A DNA stretch of 64,000 bases from Pomphorhynchus laevis (taxonomy: Eukaryota > Acanthocephala > Palaeacanthocephala > Echinorhynchida > Pomphorhynchidae): assembly GCA_012934845.2 (NCBI GenBank), contig WNNJ02002105.1, positions 62,001-126,000 on the forward strand. The letters are read 5' to 3'. Below are positions 21,573-41,639 of this stretch, piece by piece. Positions within the stretch are counted from its first letter, which is position 1, and every line of letters begins with the position of its first letter. Both the position numbers and the translations under genes were made by a program. The notes under the pieces are model-generated. The model was not told the origin of the DNA, searched no databases, and saw only the letters and a list, made by a program, of their open reading frames with translations.

Positions 21573-24115
21573 AACTGAATGTCGATCGATAAATATTATT
21601 CGTTCGCAATCAAACCGGACAAGGTAGGTGTGAGGCATGTGGTAATTAGTCAATTATCAGCATGTAAACAATTAAGGGTTCAATGTCAAATAATGAAATT
21701 GTGCGGCGTATATCCACAAGAACATAAACCGAATATTTGATTTTAGGCATCTCCGTTGGGTAAAGAAAATTAAACACTTAGATAATGCCTTTAGTTTTAA
21801 AAGTTGACTTTCCAACTGGAGATTGCAGATACATTTATTGATGCCATTTACTTATGCAAAAATACTTAAATGTTGTAGAACAAATATTCAAGGAAACATG
21901 TTCAAATATAATTTAAGGCATATACTTAGAACGACAGTTTATCATCCTTCGAGAATGCCTATTAAATTTTAATTAATTATCAAATCTTATAAAATAACTG
22001 AATTTCGATAGGGAAGTATTTTTGTTTAGGATCAAACCTGACAAGTTAGGTAGCGACGATGTTGTAATTCGTCGATTATCAGCATGTAAAAAAAATTGGG
22101 TTCAATGTAAAATAATGAAATTGTGCGGCGTATATCAACAAGAACATAAACCGAATATTTGATTTTAGGCATCTACGTTGGGTAAAGAAAACTAAACCCT
22201 TAGATAATGCCTTTAGTTTTAAAAGTTGACTTTCCAACTGGAGATTGCAGATACATTTATTGATGCCATATTACTTATGCTAAAATACTTAAATGTTGTA
22301 GAACAAATATTCAAGGAAACATGTTCAAATATAATTTAAGGCATATACTTAGAACGACAGTTTATCATCCTTCGAGAATGCCTATTAAATTTTAATTAAT
22401 TATCAAATCTTATAAAATAACTGAATTTCGATAGGGAAGTATTTTTGTTTAGGATCAAACCTGACAAGTTAGGTAGCGACGATGTTGTAATTCGTCGATT
22501 ATCAGCATGTAAAAATATAGGGTTCAATGTCAAATAATGAAATTGTGCGGCGTATATCCACAAGAACATAAACCGAATATTTGATTTTAGGCATCTCCGT
22601 TGGGTAAAGAAAATTAAACCCTTAGATAATGCCTTTAGTTTTAAAAGTTGACTTTCAAACTGGAGATTGCAGATACATTTATTGATGCCATATTACTTAT
22701 GCTAAAATACTTAAATGTTGTAGAACAAATATCCAAGGAAACATGTTCAAATATAATTTAAAGCATATACTTAGAACGACAGTTTATCATCCTTCGAGAA
22801 TGCCTATTGAATTTTAATTAATTATCAAATCTTATAAAATAACTGAATTTCGATAGGGAAGTAGTTTTGTTTAGGATCAAACCTTACAAGTTAGGTAGCG
22901 ACGATGTTGTAATTAGTCAATTATCAGCATGTAAAAATAAAGGGTTCAATGTCAAATAATAAAATTGTACGGCGTATATCCACAAGAAAAACCGAATATT
23001 TGATTTTAGGCATATACGTTGGGTAAAGAAAATTAAACCCTTAGATAATGCCTTTAGTTTTAAAAGTTGACTTTCCAACTAGAGATTGCAGATACATTTA
23101 TTGATGCCATATTACTTATGCTAAAATACTTAAATGTTGTAGAACAAATATTCAAGGAAACATGTTCAAATATAATTTAAGGCATATACTTAGAACGACA
23201 GTTTATCATCCTTCGAGAATGCCTATTAAATTTTAATTAATTATCAAATCTTATAAAATAACTGAATTTCGATAGGGAAGTATTTTTGTTTAGGATCAAA
23301 CCTGACAAGTTAGGTAGCGACGATGTTGTAATTAGTCAATTATCAGCATGTAAAAATAAAGGGTTTAATGTCAAATAATAAAATTGTGCGGCGTATATCC
23401 ACAAGAACAAAAACCGAATATTTGATTTTAGGCATCTACGTTGGGTAAAGAAAATTAAACCCTTAGATAATGCCTTTAGTTTTAAAAGTTGACTTTCCAA
23501 CTGGAGATAGCAGATACATTTATTGATGCCATATTACTTATGCTAAAATACTTAAATGTTGTAGAACAAATATTCAAGGAAACATGTTCAAATATAATTT
23601 AAGGCATATACTTAGAACGACAGCTTATCATCCTTCGAGAATGCCTATTAAATTTTAATTAATTATCAAATCTTATAAAATAACTGAATTTCGATAGGGA
23701 AGTATTTTTGTTTAGGATCAAACCTGACAAGTTGGGTAGCGACGATGTTGTAATTAGTCAATTATCAGCATGTAAAAATAAAGGGTTCAATGTCAAATAA
23801 TGAAATTGTGCGGCGTATATCCACAAGAACATAAACCGAATATTTGATTTTAGGCATCTACGTTGGGTAAAGAAAATTAAACCCTTAGATAATGCCTTTA
23901 GTTTTAAAAGTTGACTTTCCAACTGGAGATTGCAGATACATTTATTGATGCCATATTACTTATGCTAAAATACTTAAATGTTGTAGAACAAATATTCAAG
24001 GAAACATGTTCAAATATAATTTAAGGTATATACTTAGAACGACAGCTTATCATCCTTCGAGAATGCCTATTAAATTTTAATTAATTATCAAATCTTATAA
24101 AGTAACTTATTATTC
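21573..24115 (+). repeat. Satellite array, ~421-bp monomer, about 6 copies
   Basis: Same monomer as 7981-13480, bounded by the same edge variants (GTCGATCGATAAATATTATT on the left, TTATTCGTTCGC on the right). The array is less than half as long. The three-monomer higher-order block of copy 1 is not seen here. Confidence 0.92.
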
Positions 24116-24486
24116 GTTCGCTATAAAACCGGGAAGTGAACATTTGATATTGTAATAAATTGTAACACATTCAAGACTTCAATTCTCGTGCATAAATCAT
24201 TTTTATGATTTTAAACTCCTGAGCGGTAATTATTGGTATGTCAAATTCCATTTTCATCCTTATATTTGATCGTAAAATGACATATATTTATTAGTATTTC
24301 CACCTTAGAAGCTCAGGATGAACATTTGTAACACATTATTGTGCATAAACGCCAGCAATTCTTGTGCTGATCTGATATTTAGAAATTTTAGAGATTGTTC
24401 AAGTACATTACGTCTGAGCAGTAATTTTTGTTAAATAATTAAAACCGATAAATAAAAAAAAAACATCTAATTTACAAACGGATACA

Positions 24487-24493
24487 ATTTATT
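24487..24493 (-). terminator. HSPD1 polyadenylation signal
   Basis: AATAAA on the minus strand (TTTATT at 24488-24493), 20 bp past the stop codon. The canonical hexamer and the satellite-duplication boundary 115 bp further on imply a very short 3' UTR. Confidence 0.6.
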
Positions 24494-24512
24494 GTAGGAA
24501 ACTTGAAAACAA

Positions 24513-32922
<8,410 letters not shown>

Positions 32923-32925
32923 TGA

Positions 32926-35150
32926 CTTAAAGGTTACATGTACTCAACCATATCGGAAAAATACGTAAGTACTAATGATTTCAATTTTAGATCTTTTAAA
33001 TGTAACAGAAAAAATTGTATAGTTTGTGATGTTATAAATAATAATAATTGTATCGTAAGTAATACGACAAACAAATGTTTTTCATTAAATATTAATAATA
33101 ATTGTAACTGCAATACCGCAGGTGTAGTGTATCTAATACAATGCACATGTGGATTGCAATATATAGGAAAAACATATCAAATGTTAAAAACTAGGTTTAG
33201 GCAACACATATATAATATACAGCATAATAGTCAAACTATATTTCATAAACATATGAGATTAATATGACATGATATTAAAAACTGTAAATTATTTATTTTA
33301 GAACATATTATCGAAGAAAACATTTCAATATTAAATCAAAAACTATTAGAAAAAGAAGATTTTTGGATTAAAACGCTTAATTCCATGTACCCATTAGGAT
33401 TGAATGACGTGGTACAAGGAATTGGCAGAAGTAGTATAATACATAATAAACAACTATATTATAATAATCCGGTTAAACGCAAACCAAGAAGTCATGGTGA
33501 TAAAAGGAATAGGAAAAATAGAGTTAAAAATATTAAAAAAGATATGTATATAAATGAACAATTAGAAATATTAAAACAACTTTTAAGTGATAATAAGCTA
33601 AAAGATCTTTATGTAAATATAAGAAGTTTTTCTAAAGATATCATATGTTCAATAAATCAAAAATTAATTAACGACTATGATAGGCTAAGTTGTATAATAG
33701 ACAGTTATTGTAATACAAAATACTATAATCATACAATAAATGTAAATAATAACAATAGAAAATATACATTAACCATAAACTTCATTAATAAATGTATAGA
33801 TAACATAAATATAGCCGGACTTTTAAATAATTCTAAAAGTAAAGAAATAATAGGGTCAGATTTAAGTAAATATATTCCTAAAATAAGGTATAAACTCCTA
33901 CCACCATTAGGACGAAAAATTTGTAATTATAATAAAGAATTAAAATCAATATGTAACGATAATATTAGAAACATAATGGAAACAGAATGCAATTGTAAAA
34001 GTCTTAGTTTTGATAAAATAAATGAACATATATGTACCCATAATCTAGAATTAATTGAAAATTGTGAATTAAGAAAGCTGCTATCAAAAGGGTATAAATA
34101 TAGATTAAATAACAACAACGACAAAAATAAAATTTACAATTCGTTATATAATAACTTAAATGATTACTTTAGTAAGCTGATTAATAGTGAAAGCTCGAAT
34201 ATATCTAAGATAAAAATTTGGAAAGATTATATATTTGATAAAATTAAAAATAAAATGAAAATAACAAACAATTATAAAAGGAAAGATAAAATTAATAAAG
34301 ATATGTATAAAGAACTTACTAAATTAAAGGATAACTATATAATAACAACTATTGATAAAGCTAGTAATAACTTTGTCTTCATATGCAAAAAGCTTTATTA
34401 TGATATACTAATGAAAGAGGTTAATTCTAATGATTTAAATGTAAATCCAACATATGAACGTAGTGAGTTGAGTTTAGAAACAATTATTACAAGTCACTGT
34501 TCTATAATGGATAAAAAGGGTATAAAGGTTGAATTAGATAATAAAACTATACCTATATTATATTGGAATCCAAAATTACATAAAAATCCAATAAAACCTA
34601 GGTTCATATGTAGTGCGTTTAAATGTACATTAAAACCACTTTCTGTCTATATGAATAAAATACTTAAAGTAATTAAAGCACATTTTAAAAAATATTGCAA
34701 GGTAATCGAAATTAATACTGGTATAAAACACTATTTCAGTATTAATTCTACAAAAGAATTTTTAGAACAGACAAAAGGAATAAATTTTCAAAATATAAAT
34801 ACATACGATTTTAGTACGCTTTATACAAATCTAGATTTAGTAGATATTAAAGAAGCGTTAGTAAAATTAATTAACCTTATATTCGGAAAAAGATATACAT
34901 ATATATGTTATAATAATTATAACGCCTATCTAACAAAAATTAAACCATCAAATAAATATAAATATATGGATAAAATTGAATTAATAGAATCCTTAAATAT
35001 TTTGATAAATCAAAATTATTTAAAAGTAGGGACATCTATATTTAGACAAGTAAAAGGTGTTCCAATGGGTGATAATAGTAGCCCAATTATAGCTGACTTG
35101 TTTTTAAGGCTTAATAGAATATGAATTTGCTCGTAAAAAGATAATTATAT
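32926..35150 (+). mobile_element. Naiad-like Penelope element: N-terminal GIY-YIG then RT
   Basis: One frame holds, in order: a Cys-rich start (KCNRKNCIVC), a GIY-YIG endonuclease (GVVYLIQC...LQYIGKT...RFRQH, 33121-33220), EDFWIKTLNSMYPLGLND (33357-33410), a CxC linker (ECNCKS, Cys codons 33988 and 33994), and RT motifs TTIDKASNNFVFICKK, YWNPKLHKNP, TYDFSTLYTNL (about 34803) and GVPMGDNSSPIIADL (about 35059). The endonuclease-before-RT order with a CxC linker is the published hallmark of Naiad/Chlamys PLEs; canonical PLEs carry it C-terminally. A single TGA (33265-33267) interrupts the frame. After motif B the frame shifts and the element ends without the YADD motif, so this copy is 3'-truncated and dead. 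Confidence 0.85.
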
Positions 35151-35164
35151 CCTTATCATTATCT

Positions 35165-35226
35165 TATTTCATATTTTTAAAATTATCTTTTTATTAAAAA
35201 AAAGATAATTTTAACGATATGAAATA
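35165..35226 (+). repeat. 28-bp inverted repeat at the PLE 3' breakpoint
   Basis: Arms 35165-35192 and 35199-35226 pair at 26 of 28 positions with a 6-nt loop. They lie just past the point where the RT frame is lost. May be a local inversion scar or foldback. Confidence 0.75.
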
Positions 35227-35870
35227 TTAATCAATGTTTCTATAAGTTCAATAGGTGAACTTATAATCCAGATTTAATTAATCCAGATTTAATTTTACAA
35301 ATGATTTTATTGTAATTTTTGATAATTATTGTAATTTTATATTATTCTATTTCTCAAAATTTAAAATTTTAGGTTTCAAAATATTTATTTAAATTTTCTA
35401 ATTACAATATTATTGCATATATTATAAAAAATATATAATAAAATGTACAATAAATTAAAATATTTTGAATAATTTATAAATTTCAATTATAAAATTAATA
35501 GCAGGTCCCTATGTACCCGGTGCTGATGAGTAAAAACAATAACGAAACGGTCTAGTTATCATTTTGTCGATTATTTCGTGACCGCCACACTGATGATAAG
35601 CCACACGGAAAACTCAAATAGAAATAAAATTTGATATTATAAATTTAAAAAATTAAAAAATTAAATTAATTAAATTAATTTTCTACAAAAAGCAATTTTA
35701 GAGCAAGGAATAGAATGCAATACAAAATAAATGCACTTCCCGCAGTGCATTTTAGAGCATCAAACTTATTACATAAACGCTTACCCTAAAACGAATCATT
35801 TACCCGACAACGTTGTAAACGTCGTGATGGCCGCAAATAACACGAATCGTATTTGCAGTCTAGAATACTT
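35227..35870. other. AT-rich stretch with hammerhead-like cores
   Basis: Mostly featureless. 35522-35529 CTGATGAG is followed 13 nt later by CGAAAC (35543-35548), and a second CTGATGA lies at about 35591. Flanking stems are poor, so these may be decayed ribozymes or chance. Confidence 0.3.
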
Positions 35871-37163
35871 ACGGTTCAACCTTATCTTAATACAACAAGT
35901 CTCAAAAACTGAAACTCTATGTTTTAAACGACAGTCGACTTCAACGATTGTGGACATCACTTTTAGGTGTAAATGACGTACGAGTGGTTTAGTGGCCGAG
36001 CCCAATGCTAGCGAGTATCTCCGTTAGCTGTCTCGGAAAGCTAGCAATTTATAACTCATTTGAATAAATCTTAGAGCCTGCAAGCCATTCGCAACAAATA
36101 GAACACGCAATCAGTAGATTTCACGTTTGTAAGATCCATCTTGATCAGTCCTTTAAATCCACTTCAAAGTAAAAGCGATAATAAGACATGCAACCGGTAG
36201 TATCCACAAGTCCGTAAAAGCTTTAAATCCACTTTAAAGTATAAGCAATAAGTCCGATTGGCTATCGTAAGGTCTAAAGGCTCCGATCTGTGGCTGTTTT
36301 GAAAATTGATATGCTCGGTGGTGGCGCCCTCTTCGAATGCAAATGGGTGTCATGAAATGCTTGAGTTTAGACCAGCAGTAGAGAAAGCAAATGGCTCCTG
36401 AATAGCAATTTTTAGGTTAATTCGCATTCGAAATGCTAAACCCGAGAATTGCTGCATCTCATCTATTAGATTCTATTCGTTTTTACAATACTAGAGTAGT
36501 GCATACACATATAACACGGTGTGTGTGCTTAGTCAGATCAAACGAGGAAAGAACTCCACGAAAATAGAGGAGGAAACTACTAGATTGTTCTCGAAGGATT
36601 GCGGCGGTGTTTGAAAAATAATGCCGAACAGCGGACTTGCTTGCATATCGAGAGAGAGATGAATTCATGTTTTACATTTATACTTTCTCTATCTTCTGCG
36701 TTGTAAGACACTCGATCGTCGTGCATCAGCGGCGTCATCCCTGCGTGGGTAAGCGTCATCCCGGGCACTGGCACACCTCATTGCGATTTTCTATCTTCTA
36801 TTTTAGAGCAAATGCTACTGCATAGTTGCATTGTGTGCAAAAAAACACACGTATGCAGGCGTCAAATTATTCGGTTGATGGCTTTTGCTGTAAAGCTGTT
36901 TGGAGCAAAAGAACTAGAACATCTTCTGTCTATTACCCGAGAAGACATGTGTTTTCTTTCTCTCTCACACATAGCAAAAAGTGTGTTCGTCAATTGCTGA
37001 CAGCTGAGATGAAAGTCATCGACCAGCAGCAAATAGTGGGATTTCTATACAAACGAGGAGAATAGAGTGCGCATTCTACTACAGCAAACGAGAATACGCA
37101 GCAGAGAGAGAGCATCGCCAGCTACAGAAAGACCACAGAAACAGCGCAGATACACATCGAAAA
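35871..37163 (+). promoter_or_regulatory. Putative bidirectional HSPD1/HSPE1 promoter and leaders
   Basis: Lies between the diverging chaperonin genes and is less AT-rich than its surroundings. 36583-36600 reads GATtgTTCtcGAAggATT: four alternating heat-shock-element units at correct spacing, two perfect and two with one mismatch. The last ~100 bp before the HSPE1 ATG is purine-rich and presumably its 5' UTR. No TATA box could be fixed. Confidence 0.5.
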
Positions 37164-37166
37164 ATG
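37164..37166 (+). CDS. HSPE1: HSPE1 coding exon 1 (initiator Met only)
   Basis: ATG followed at once by a donor GTGAGG (37167). Joining ATG to exon 2 at 42480 gives MSKFLKLKPLFDRVLVQR, a complete HSP10 N-terminus. An exon 1 that codes only Met is, to my knowledge, also the arrangement of mammalian HSPE1. Invisible to ORF-based gene finding. Confidence 0.85.
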
Positions 37167-37334
37167 GTGAGGGCTTTTTACATTATTTTAATTCAACCTT
37201 TAAAGTTGCATGAACGAACAAAAAACTATATGTCCACTAGATCAAATCAAATCAAATTTTTAATATCAATCTACCAATCCCATTTTATCTTAATTCAGTT
37301 GTGCTTTGCAAAATCAAACGTTTAAATGCTTATC

Positions 37335-38165
37335 CAAATTAAGAAATATTTAAATATAAAAATATTAATTAATATTTTTTAAATATTAATTACATAAAAT
37401 TGAATATTTAAAATTACTAATATTTATTATTTAATATATACTATTAATATTGATTTATATTTATAATTTAATGTAAATTATTTAATATTTAAATATAAAA
37501 ATATTAATTAATATTTTTTAAATATTAATTACTTAAAATTGAATATTTAAAATTACTAATATTTATTATTTAATATATACTATTAATATTGATTAATATT
37601 TATAATTTATGTAAATTATTTAATATTTAAATATAAAAATATTAATTAATATTTTTTAAATATTAATTACTTAAAATTGAATATTTAAAATTACTAATAT
37701 TTATTATTTAATATATACTATTAATATTGATTAATATTTATAATTTATGTAAATTATTTAATATTTAAATATAAAAATATTAATTAATATTTTTTAATAT
37801 TAATTACTTAAAATTGAATATTAAAAATTAATTACTAATATTTATTATTTAATATAAACTATTAATATTGATTAATATTTATAATTTATGTAAATTATTT
37901 AATATTTAAATATAAAAATATTAATTAATTTTTTTAAATATTAATTACTTAAAATTGAATATTAAAAATTAATTACTAATATTTATTATTTAATATAAAC
38001 TATTAATATTGATTAATATTTATAATTTTATGTAAATTATTTCATATTTAAATATAAAAATATTAATTAATATTTTTTAAATATAAATTACTTAAAATTG
38101 AATATTTAAAATTACAAATATTTATTATTTAATATAAACTATTAATATTGATTAATATTTATAAT
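37335..38165 (+). repeat. AT-rich minisatellite, ~140-bp unit, about six copies
   Basis: AATATAAAAATATTAATTAA recurs at about 37353, 37492, 37630, 37768, 37909 and 38049, each followed by TTACTTAAAATTGAATAT. The array is almost pure A/T. It continues as decayed units at 38435-38650 beyond an inserted SINE, and lies in HSPE1 intron 1. Confidence 0.85.
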
Positions 38166-38175
38166 TATTTTTCCG

Positions 38176-38430
38176 ATTGTGGCACGATATTATCCTCACA
38201 GGTATTGATCATATTTTTGATACAGCAGGACGCCACTAATCAGTCTGGGTGGGTCTCATCAGCTGCTGACCCAGACCTACATTTCACGTTTCGACCCTTA
38301 TTATCTGCTTTCTACGTTGACTGATGCTGATCGGATTTGAACTCAGGACGTCTGTATCGTGATTCAACGCAACATCCACTAAGCTTGCTGCTCCGGTGGT
38401 GTAGATATACATTTCTGTATATTACTTTTG
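38176..38430 (-). mobile_element. tRNA-type SINE with hammerhead-like 3' body, copy 2
   Basis: Read on the minus strand: a tRNA-like head with CTTAGTGGATGTTG (A-box-like) and GAGTTCAAATCC (B-box-like, 38344-38333), then AAGGGTCGAAACGTGAAATG, then a hammerhead-like domain (38276-38222). There CAGCAG pairs with CTGCTG as stem I, CTGATGA is intact, and GCGTC gives the cleavage triplet; the GAAA segment is altered. It splits the minisatellite, so it inserted after the array formed. Confidence 0.65.
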
Positions 38431-38434
38431 TAAT

Positions 38435-39080
38435 AATTAAATATTAATTACTTAAAATTGAATATTAAAAATTAATTACTAATATTATTATTTTATATAA
38501 ACTACTAATATTGATTAATAATATTTATAATTATTTAAATTATTTAATATTTTTTAAATATTAATTACTTAAAATTGAATATTAAAAATTAATTACTAAT
38601 ATTTATTATTTTATATAAATTAATAATATTAATTTTATGTAAATTATTCGATACTTTATTAAATATAAAAATAATAATAATAATTGATATTAAAAATTAT
38701 TTTTTCAATATTAATTATTAATATAGATTATTTAATAGTTTATAATAGGATTGAATAGCAAATAATTAAATAAATTAAATGAATTTTGTATTAGAAACTT
38801 ATATGTATTATTGAATAGTAATTATTTAAAATAAAATATTAAAAATTAATTACTAATATTTAATATTAGCATTAATTATATTATGTTTATTGATTATATA
38901 TAAAAATATTAAAAATATTAATCGTAATAATTTATTGATATTAATAATTTTTGATATTAATTATTCATATTTATTAATAGGATTTAATAGTAAATAAACA
39001 AACGTTTAGATAGCCAAATAGTAAAAAAAAGTTTGTAGAAAATTTTTATGGATAATAAATAATATAATTTGTATTAGAAT
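38435..39080 (+). repeat. Decayed AT minisatellite continuation
   Basis: TTAATTACTTAAAATTGAAT and ATTAAAAATTAATTACTAAT recur to about 38650. After that only irregular A/T-rich sequence follows. Confidence 0.6.
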
Positions 39081-39089
39081 GGAATACTT

Positions 39090-39260
39090 GATTATTCTAT
39101 CAGAGGAAATACATCATTAGCGTGTATTTGGCTCCGCTGTTGTGGGCCGAAACCTGATAGCATAGCAGTTCCTCCTGATGACCTCTAATTCTTATTCTGA
39201 TATATAGTTTGTTATTATTATAGTTATATCATTTTTTTAATTATATAGTATAGACAGTTA
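39090..39260 (-). mobile_element. Hairpin element U, copy
   Basis: Inverted relative to 14341-14654: CAGAGGAAATACATC...GTGTATTT hairpin, the GGCTCCGCTG/CATAGCAG core, CTCCTGATGACCTCTAATTC, then TTATTCTGATA. No ORF. Confidence 0.65.
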
Positions 39261-39449
39261 GCTGAACTGATTTGTTAATATTTATTTGATTAATTACTTC
39301 TATCTTCTGATGACCTCTTTTAAAATTTTATTTTAAAAATGCATTTTATCAGAAAATACGTCATACCAAACAATTAGAATAATTATTTGCAAATAATTTG
39401 TAATATATATCAAAGATATAATAGAAATTTTAATCAACATGGATTAAAA

Positions 39450-39610
39450 TTATTTTATGGATAGATAATATAATATACTTTGTATTAGCATAAGATACAT
39501 TAGATAATCAGAGGAAATACGTCCTTAACACGTATTTGTTCCCGCTGCTGTGTTTGGTCGGAGAATAGGGACAGGAACATGATAAACCTTATTTTATTAA
39601 ATAACCCTTT
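39450..39610 (-). mobile_element. Hairpin element U, partial copy
   Basis: CAGAGGAAATACGT then ACGTATTTG and CCCGCTGCTGTG; the core then diverges (GGAACATGATAAACC). The terminal hairpin is perfect here with the ACGT variant. Confidence 0.55.
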
Positions 39611-40439
39611 TTTATAATAAATACTAAACCCACAATTTCCATTTCAAATATATATTATTACATGAACGAAGAAGAAAATCATTTGATAAAAATTCTATAT
39701 TTGATAGCTCCTGCTATCATCAGGATTACAAAAAAATGTTTCACACTTCATAATTTTTTCCTTATTTTATCCTTATTTTTATATTACCTCCGATCTGATA
39801 TCGGTTAATCACTACTATTTTAAACATTTTATCTTTTCAAATTCCTACTACTAATAAGTGAGTGTTCAAAATAATTCAAATTTCGATGCATGCATCAATG
39901 GTGTCAAAGTGATTACTCTAATTTATACTTTGTTTATAAGCTTCGGTTAACTCATGTATAACTCACATTCATCAACAAATGAATGCGAGTTACTTTAAAT
40001 ATAATCATAGAGCGTGAAAAATTTTCCCTTTACAAATCTGTATGGAACTGCATATTAAGAATCTGTAGATTCAAACAACTCCCTGAAGCTTTTTGAATTT
40101 AAATTCCCCTTTAATAATGTGACCGACATCCTCAAATCTCTTTCAAATTTACACTTTTTATCTCCTTTCGGATCTAAGTGGCTATTTGAGGATGACTATT
40201 CTTTCATCTAAAATTTTATCTTCTCTAAATTATTTATTATTCCTCCATAAAGTATATTATTTATGGAGTACATTATTCTTCCATAATATCTTCGCTTATT
40301 TATTGATCATTAACTAAAATTTAATGTAATTCGCACTTAATTTTGAAATCATAAGATTTTGTTATATAATCATAAATAAATGAAATACATGAAAATGTCT
40401 AAAACAAATTCAATTCAGTAGACAGTTGGCAAACAAAAA
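39611..40439. other. HSPE1 intron, nothing recognised
   Basis: AT-rich with no supported ORF, RNA gene or repeat family. Confidence 0.5.
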
Positions 40440-40830
40440 TTCTTTCTCCAATCTTCAGCGCCTTCCCGACTTTTATGGCCTCAAATCCATGTGGATCTGA
40501 ACCCCCAAACGATCCAACACGCCGCCTCCCGACTAAACAACCCAGGGTCTTTCACCTTCTCTCCCCCGAAGAATCCAATCGGCACGTACTATGCTGGGTA
40601 AACGAGAGATAAGGAGCTTAAGAAACCTTAGCCTTTGCTCTGAGGGACGTTCTCTCGAAAAGAAGACTAATCCCGAGATAGCCCAGGTACCCCAATTGCG
40701 CACTTAGGTTTTCCCTTTCAATGACAGATTTTGAGCCCGTTTTAGAGCCTACCTAGCTTTCTTCAGGATACGATTAAGTCTATCCAGGTCAACTTTCGCC
40801 AACCAGACGCAAAATTTGTTAATTGCTTCT
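40440..40830 (-). pseudogene. GC-richer island, possible decayed LINE tail
   Basis: Stands out in base composition from the surrounding intron. Minus-strand frames give LAKVDLDRLNRILKKAR and further broken Arg/Leu-rich stretches, resembling the far C-terminus of a LINE RT protein. Too degraded to name. Confidence 0.25.
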
Positions 40831-41433
40831 GTGCTTTTGAAATTAGCTGTTCTTATGGCCAAATTGAACGCTTCATATAAATTACAGTTTCACTCGAAAA
40901 TTTTAAATAATTTTGATATTTTGCGAATAAAACACAAAAATTGAAATTACTGATGTCTGCATATGTAACTGCGAATAATTGAATTATAATAAATAAATTT
41001 ATTACAAAAAATCAAAAAATTCATATTCCTATATTTATTGATTTGGTCAACTGATATTTCACACAATAGAGGACCGTTCGTGTTTAATTTACATTTTTAA
41101 ATTTTATTATGTTTTGATACAGAGAAAGTTATTAAAGTTTTTAATTATTTATTACTTAGTAAAAAATTAATCGATTTCTACAACTGCTTTATTTTTAAAA
41201 TGCTTTTATTTTTTAAAACAACGTTATCACCTACTAAATTATTATTTAATTTTTTAAAAATCAATTAAATAATTTTTTTTTATTTTGAATTTTAATTTCC
41301 GATTTTAACTTGATATAAATATAAATTGTATAAAATCTTATAAAATTATTTTTTATTATTTATCTTTATTTTTAATTTATAATTAGTATAAAATACGTAG
41401 ACTCAGTTATTATAATAAGATTTAATATTACTC

Positions 41434-41560
41434 AGCTATTATTGACTTAAGCTAATCTGCTTAAGTCAATAATAGCTCCTGATGACATCTTCCTTATTCG
41501 AATAAATCTTATGTAATTTATTAGTAATTTCATAACAACTGACTTTTGCTTTAAATATAA
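41434..41560 (-). mobile_element. Hairpin element U variant with 19-bp palindrome
   Basis: 41434-41452 and 41459-41477 are a perfect 19-bp inverted repeat with a 6-nt loop. It is followed by CCTGATGACATCTTCCTTAT, which belongs to the element U core. The usual core is replaced by the palindrome, suggesting a foldback rearrangement. Confidence 0.6.
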
Positions 41561-41639
41561 ATTTTAAATTATAACTTGATATGTTTATTATGAGTAAATG
41601 ATATTATATTATATTATTATATACTCATATTATATGAGT

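Larger units (their letters stand above)
14733..24373 (+). repeat. Segmental duplication, copy 2
   Basis: Direct copy of 1-13740, ending about 140 bp from the HSPD1 stop codon. Near 20320 a deletion joins the LINE fragment directly to the unidentified block; the junction sits on a short CGCCTT microhomology found at both parental positions (about 5173 and 6733). The satellite is contracted to about six monomers. The copies are separated by a 992-bp spacer. Confidence 0.93.

Noticed and set aside
35990-36050. tRNA-like TTTAGTGGCCGAGCCC in the promoter region
   Set aside because: No B box downstream and no acceptor stem; left as promoter sequence.
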